Shown here piece by piece: positions 60,758-64,000 of a DNA stretch of 64,000 bases. Every line of letters begins with the position of its first letter. Positions within the stretch are counted from its first letter, which is position 1. The DNA lies in contig NZ_SUKF01000002.1 in NCBI RefSeq assembly GCF_005047655.1, positions 310,001 through 374,000 on the forward strand. Direction: 5' to 3'. The position numbers were made by a program, and so were the translations under genes. Below the pieces are notes generated by a model that saw only the letters and a program-made list of their open reading frames with translations, searched no databases and was not told the DNA's origin. This DNA comes from Sinimarinibacterium arenosum (GTDB taxonomy: Bacteria > Pseudomonadota > Gammaproteobacteria > Nevskiales > Nevskiaceae).

Positions 60758-62557
60758 TCAGAACGCCGCCGCCGGCATGCTCAGACAGGTGTCGTCGAGC
60801 CGCATCAGCAACTCGGCGGCACGCGCGGCACGCGGCAGTTCGTAGCGGAAAAAATAACGGCAGGCGCGCAGCTTGCCGTCATAGAAATCGTGATCGACCT
60901 CCGCCGCCGTCTGCAGTCCGCGTTGGGCCTGACGCGCCTGCCGCAGCCACAGCCAAGCCACGACGATATGCCCGAGCATCTCCAGATAGGCCGAGGCATT
61001 GGCCAGGAACAGATCGACCTCGCCCTTGGCCGCCGTCATGCCCAGCGTCTGGGTCACGCGCACAGCGGCATCACAGGCCTGCTGCAGCACCTGCGCGTAC
61101 TCGTCGAGCGTCTCGTCGCCGCGTGTGGCCTCGATCTCGTCGTGAATGCGGGCCAGCAGCAGCTGCAGCGCGGCGCCGTTTTTCATCATCGCCTTGCGCC
61201 CGAGCAGGTCCAGCCCCTGGATGCCGTTGGTGCCTTCGTGGATCGGGTTCAGACGGTTGTCGCGATACAGGCGCTCGACCGGATAGTCACGGGTGTAGCC
61301 GTAACCGCCGAGCACCTGAATTGCCAGCTTGTTGGCTTCCAGACAGAACTCGCTGGGCCAGGCCTTGGCGATCGGCGTGAGGATTTCCAGCAGCAGATGC
61401 AGTGACTCGCGCTGCGCGGCATCGGCGACCACCGCCATCTCGTCGACCAGTCGCGCACAGTACAGGCACAGCGCCAGACCGCCTTCGACATAGGCCTTCT
61501 GCTGCAGCAGCATGCGCCGCACATCGGTGTGTTCGATGATCATCACCTGCGGCGAGTTCGGATCCTTCGCAGACGCCGGTCGGCCCTGCGGGCGGTTACG
61601 CGCATAGTCGAGCGCGAACTGGTAGCCGGCGTAGCCGAGCATCGTCGCGCCGAAACCGACGCCGATGCGCGCCTCGTTCATCATGTGGAACATGCACGCC
61701 AGGCCGTGATTGGGCTGCCCGACCAGCTCGCCGCGGCAAACCTCGGACTCGCCGAAACTCAGCACCGTATTGACGGTGCCGCGATAGCCCATCTTGTGAT
61801 TCAGCCCCACCAGACGCACGCCGTTGCGGCGGCCGATCGCACCGTCGGCGCCGACCTCGAACTTGGAGACGATGAACAGCGAGATGCCCTTGGTGCCGGC
61901 GGGCGCACCGTCGATGCGCGCGAGTACCAGATGCACGATGTTCTCCGACAGATCGTGCTCACCACCGGAGATCCACATCTTGTTGCCGACCAGCTGATAG
62001 CTGCCGTCGGGCTGCGGAATCGCACGCGTGCGGATATCGCCGAGCGAAGAACCGGCCTGCGGTTCGGACAGGCACATGGTGCCGAAAAAACGGCCCTGCA
62101 ACATCGGCCGCATGTAGCGTGCCTGCTGGGCGTCGCTGCCGTGCGCCCGCAGCAGATTGGCTGCCGCGGCGGTCAGGAACGGATAGCCCGCGGTACCCAC
62201 GTTGGCGGCGTTGAAAATGCCGAGCGCCGCAGACGACACCGTATACGGCAACTGCATGCCGCCAACCTCGGTGTCAAAGGCCGCAGACAGGAAGCCGGCG
62301 TCGATGTAGGCGTCCAGCGCCTGCTTGACCTCGGGAATCAGATGCACGCGCTCGCCGTCGAACGTCGGCTCGTTCGCGTCCAGCTTGGCCGCATGCGGCA
62401 GAAACTGTTCGACCGCCAGGGTATGCGCCGCCTCGATCACCGCATCGAAGGTTTCGCGATCGTGATGCGCGAACCGCGGGTACGCGCACAGTGCGGCCAC
62501 GTCCAGCACTTCGTGCAGCAAGAAGTCCAGATCGCGGCGGTTGATCAATTCCGGCAT
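60758..62557 (-). CDS. Acyl-CoA dehydrogenase with C-terminal extension
   Basis: From ATG 62557 (GGGGAGT site) the 599-residue protein has the acyl-CoA dehydrogenase core (LSEPQAGSSLGDIRT, KMWISGGEHDLSENIV, LEANKLAIQVLGGYGYT) and the catalytic glutamate region PIHEGTNGIQGLDLLGRK. Length of about 600 with an extra helical C-terminus fits the AidB-like subgroup used for long or modified acyl-CoA. FAD and ETF partners are inferred. Confidence 0.92.
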   Translation of the reverse strand: MPELINRRDLDFLLHEVLDVAALCAYPRFAHHDRETFDAVIEAAHTLAVEQFLPHAAKLDANEPTFDGERVHLIPEVKQALDAYIDAGFLSAAFDTEVGGMQLPYTVSSAALGIFNAANVGTAGYPFLTAAAANLLRAHGSDAQQARYMRPMLQGRFFGTMCLSEPQAGSSLGDIRTRAIPQPDGSYQLVGNKMWISGGEHDLSENIVHLVLARIDGAPAGTKGISLFIVSKFEVGADGAIGRRNGVRLVGLNHKMGYRGTVNTVLSFGESEVCRGELVGQPNHGLACMFHMMNEARIGVGFGATMLGYAGYQFALDYARNRPQGRPASAKDPNSPQVMIIEHTDVRRMLLQQKAYVEGGLALCLYCARLVDEMAVVADAAQRESLHLLLEILTPIAKAWPSEFCLEANKLAIQVLGGYGYTRDYPVERLYRDNRLNPIHEGTNGIQGLDLLGRKAMMKNGAALQLLLARIHDEIEATRGDETLDEYAQVLQQACDAAVRVTQTLGMTAAKGEVDLFLANASAYLEMLGHIVVAWLWLRQARQAQRGLQTAAEVDHDFYDGKLRACRYFFRYELPRAARAAELLMRLDDTCLSMPAAAF

Positions 62558-62692
62558 GAAGACTCCCCAGTCCTGTCGGTTGGTTTTAGTGCAAGTCGGG
62601 GACACTAGCCTTGTGCCATGGCGCGGCGCAAGCCTGCACGCAGCGCGTGCAGTGAGGATAATTGTGCAACTTGCGATTTCACGGGACCCCCG

Positions 62693-63406
62693 ATGACGAA
62701 TGCACCGCTCGACACATTGCGCGCACCACCGCCACGCCTGCTGGCACTGGAACTGCGGGCGTGGACAGAACTGGGCCGCCTGCCGCTGCATTACCGGACG
62801 CTGCTGCGTGAACTGCCACGCGGCGACGGGCATGCCGTGATGGTGCTTCCGGGCTTCGGCGCCGGCGACGCCACCACGCTGCCGCTGCGACACGTGCTGA
62901 ACAAGCTCGGCTACGCCAGCTACGGCTGGGCACAGGGCGTCAATCTCGGCATGCGCGGACCGATGCGACAGGCCCTGACCTCACGCCTGCATCTGCTGGG
63001 CGAACGTCATCACGGCCCGGTCAGCCTGATCGGCTGGAGCCTGGGCGGCGTGTTCGCGCGGGAAATCGCCCGGCATCAGCCACAGGCAGTACGCCGGGTG
63101 ATCACGCTCGGCAGCCCGATCAACGGGCACCCGAGCGCCAACAATATGGATGCGCTGTTCAAACTGATGAACCCGAAACAGGCCGCGGCACCGGACATGG
63201 AAGGCTTCCGCCGCCGCATCGTCGCGCCACCGGTACCCTGCACCGCGATCTATACCCGCACCGATGGCATCGTCGCCTGGCCGTGCTGCATGGAAGACGA
63301 AGCCGACAACACCGAAAACGTTGAAGTACATGGCAGCCACATGGGCCTGCCGTTCAACGCCGAGGTGATCCGCGTCATCGCGCAGCGATTGGCAAAAGAC
63401 GCTTAA
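62693..63406 (+). CDS. Alpha/beta hydrolase
   Basis: The 237-residue protein has MVLPGFGAGDATTLPL, a lipase-type elbow IGWSLGGVFAREIARHQP, an acidic region and a final histidine in VHGSHMGLPFN. This is an esterase/lipase-like fold without signal peptide. The ATG 62693 is preferred over an upstream Arg-rich extension. Its end overlaps the convergent gene by 3 nt. Confidence 0.85.
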   Translation: MTNAPLDTLRAPPPRLLALELRAWTELGRLPLHYRTLLRELPRGDGHAVMVLPGFGAGDATTLPLRHVLNKLGYASYGWAQGVNLGMRGPMRQALTSRLHLLGERHHGPVSLIGWSLGGVFAREIARHQPQAVRRVITLGSPINGHPSANNMDALFKLMNPKQAAAPDMEGFRRRIVAPPVPCTAIYTRTDGIVAWPCCMEDEADNTENVEVHGSHMGLPFNAEVIRVIAQRLAKDA

Positions 63407-64000
63407 GGCGCTCCTGAGACGCCGGCCTGACGCGTTACCGCGGACAGGATCGCTGCCGGACCGGCCTCGCGGATGCGTGTCGCTTCGGCGGCGTCCCGCG
63501 CCAGCAGGGCGCCGGCAAACGCCAGCGCATTCACGCTCATGCCGTCCCAGCGTTCCTGCGTGCGCGGCACCACCATCATCCAGCGCCGCGTCATCAGCCA
63601 GTTGTAGTTCTCGCACACGCCGTCGGCGGCATCCGGATCGATCGACACTGCCCGTAGCAGCGCGCAGTACCGCGCGTGGTCCATTGCGGGCGTGTCCGTC
63701 GGCGCGCGCGCCTGCAGCGCGTGAGCGAACGGCAGAGCGTCGACGTGCTGAATCCGCGATTGCGACAGCACCGGCGTGATCACCGTATCAACTGGCAGCC
63801 CGGGCACATCCGGCCGCAGCGCGCGCGGCACCCACTGCAGATGCTTGTGCGGCTGGCTCGCCCCGGCGCGGCCGCCGCCGTTGTAGAACAGCAGGCCGTC
63901 GAGCCGCGCGTTCAGCTGCGCCGCCGCCTCGAAGTCCGCCAGCGACAGCGGCGCCCGCTGAGACTCGAAGCCGGCGGTGACCAACAGCAGATGCGGCTCG
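63403..64000 (-). CDS. ATP adenylyltransferase/Ap4A phosphorylase-like protein (cut by window edge)
   Basis: The frame runs in from the right edge and ends at 63403; about 199 C-terminal residues are visible. LLVTAGFESQRAPLS and FYNGGGRAGASQPHKHLQ give the HIT-like QPHKHLQ motif found in the Apa1/Apa2 type of diadenosine tetraphosphate phosphorylase. The C-terminal NYNWLMTRRWMMVVPR fits the same family. It would split Ap4A into ADP and ATP. The start lies outside the window. Confidence 0.85.
   Translation of the reverse strand, partial: EPHLLLVTAGFESQRAPLSLADFEAAAQLNARLDGLLFYNGGGRAGASQPHKHLQWVPRALRPDVPGLPVDTVITPVLSQSRIQHVDALPFAHALQARAPTDTPAMDHARYCALLRAVSIDPDAADGVCENYNWLMTRRWMMVVPRTQERWDGMSVNALAFAGALLARDAAEATRIREAGPAAILSAVTRQAGVSGAP

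Noticed and set aside
59609-61405. 598-codon plus-strand frame crossing the MBL gene and part of the acyl-CoA dehydrogenase
   Set aside because: It spans two genes and a gap; no motif and an unlikely amino acid composition.

Overview
The window is a 64 kb, gene-dense, GC-rich bacterial chromosome segment with no detectable phage, IS element, CRISPR array, tRNA or rRNA. Gene order and protein types point to a gammaproteobacterium near the Xanthomonadales/Nevskiales. The evidence is nadB divergent from rpoE-rseABC-mucD followed by lepA-lepB-rnc-era-recO-pdxJ-acpS, the nagZ-hpt pair, a BarA/GacS-type kinase beside cysM, and GlyGly-CTERM exoproteins. The exact taxon is an inference.

Left part (1-21 kb). 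A leftward run cysM, PolB-like exonuclease, rlmD, CYTH phosphatase, L,D-transpeptidase, nagZ, hpt (cut by the window edge) has very tight or overlapping joints. A rightward hybrid sensor kinase separates it from a second leftward block: rpoE, rseA, rseB, rseC, mucD-like protease, a thioredoxin-fold protein, lepA, lepB, a DUF4845 protein, rnc, era, recO, pdxJ, acpS. This couples envelope-stress control with protein export, RNA processing and cofactor supply. nadB is divergent from rpoE, and an OmpW-type porin with a strong terminator follows it.

Middle part (21-45 kb). Complex II genes form one leftward cluster (sdhAF4-sdhC-sdhD-sdhA-sdhB-sdhE-ygfX) with ygfZ divergent, so structural subunits and several assembly or maturation factors sit together. 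Next is a peptide-use region: two tandem secreted trypsin-fold proteases with GlyGly-CTERM tails, a POT oligopeptide transporter, an S9 prolyl-oligopeptidase-type enzyme, an M28 lipoprotein peptidase, and then an HDOD protein, a D-aminoacylase-type amidohydrolase and an EamA exporter. An ilvG-ilvE operon follows, preceded by a branched-chain leader peptide and a transcription attenuator. A short AT-richer patch with a small membrane protein and an EthD-like protein follows the YheT-type hydrolase.

Right part (45-64 kb). A complete N-type rotary ATPase operon (atpDCQRBEFAG) occupies 45.4-51.9 kb, with most genes overlapping by 4 nt; a small uncharacterised gene follows it. The remainder is metabolic and redox accessory content: a lipoprotein phosphodiesterase, a cysteine-less glutaredoxin-fold protein, an AhpD-like protein, a GMC oxidoreductase with a coupled unknown protein, an OsmC-LysR pair, dusB, a candidate small RNA/terminator region, an MBL hydrolase, a long acyl-CoA dehydrogenase, an alpha/beta hydrolase and an Ap4A-phosphorylase-like gene cut by the right edge. 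No gene-free stretch exceeds about 250 bp apart from the 397-bp ilv leader region (39951-40347), which is annotated. Functions are assigned from recognisable motifs and gene order; no database search was run.
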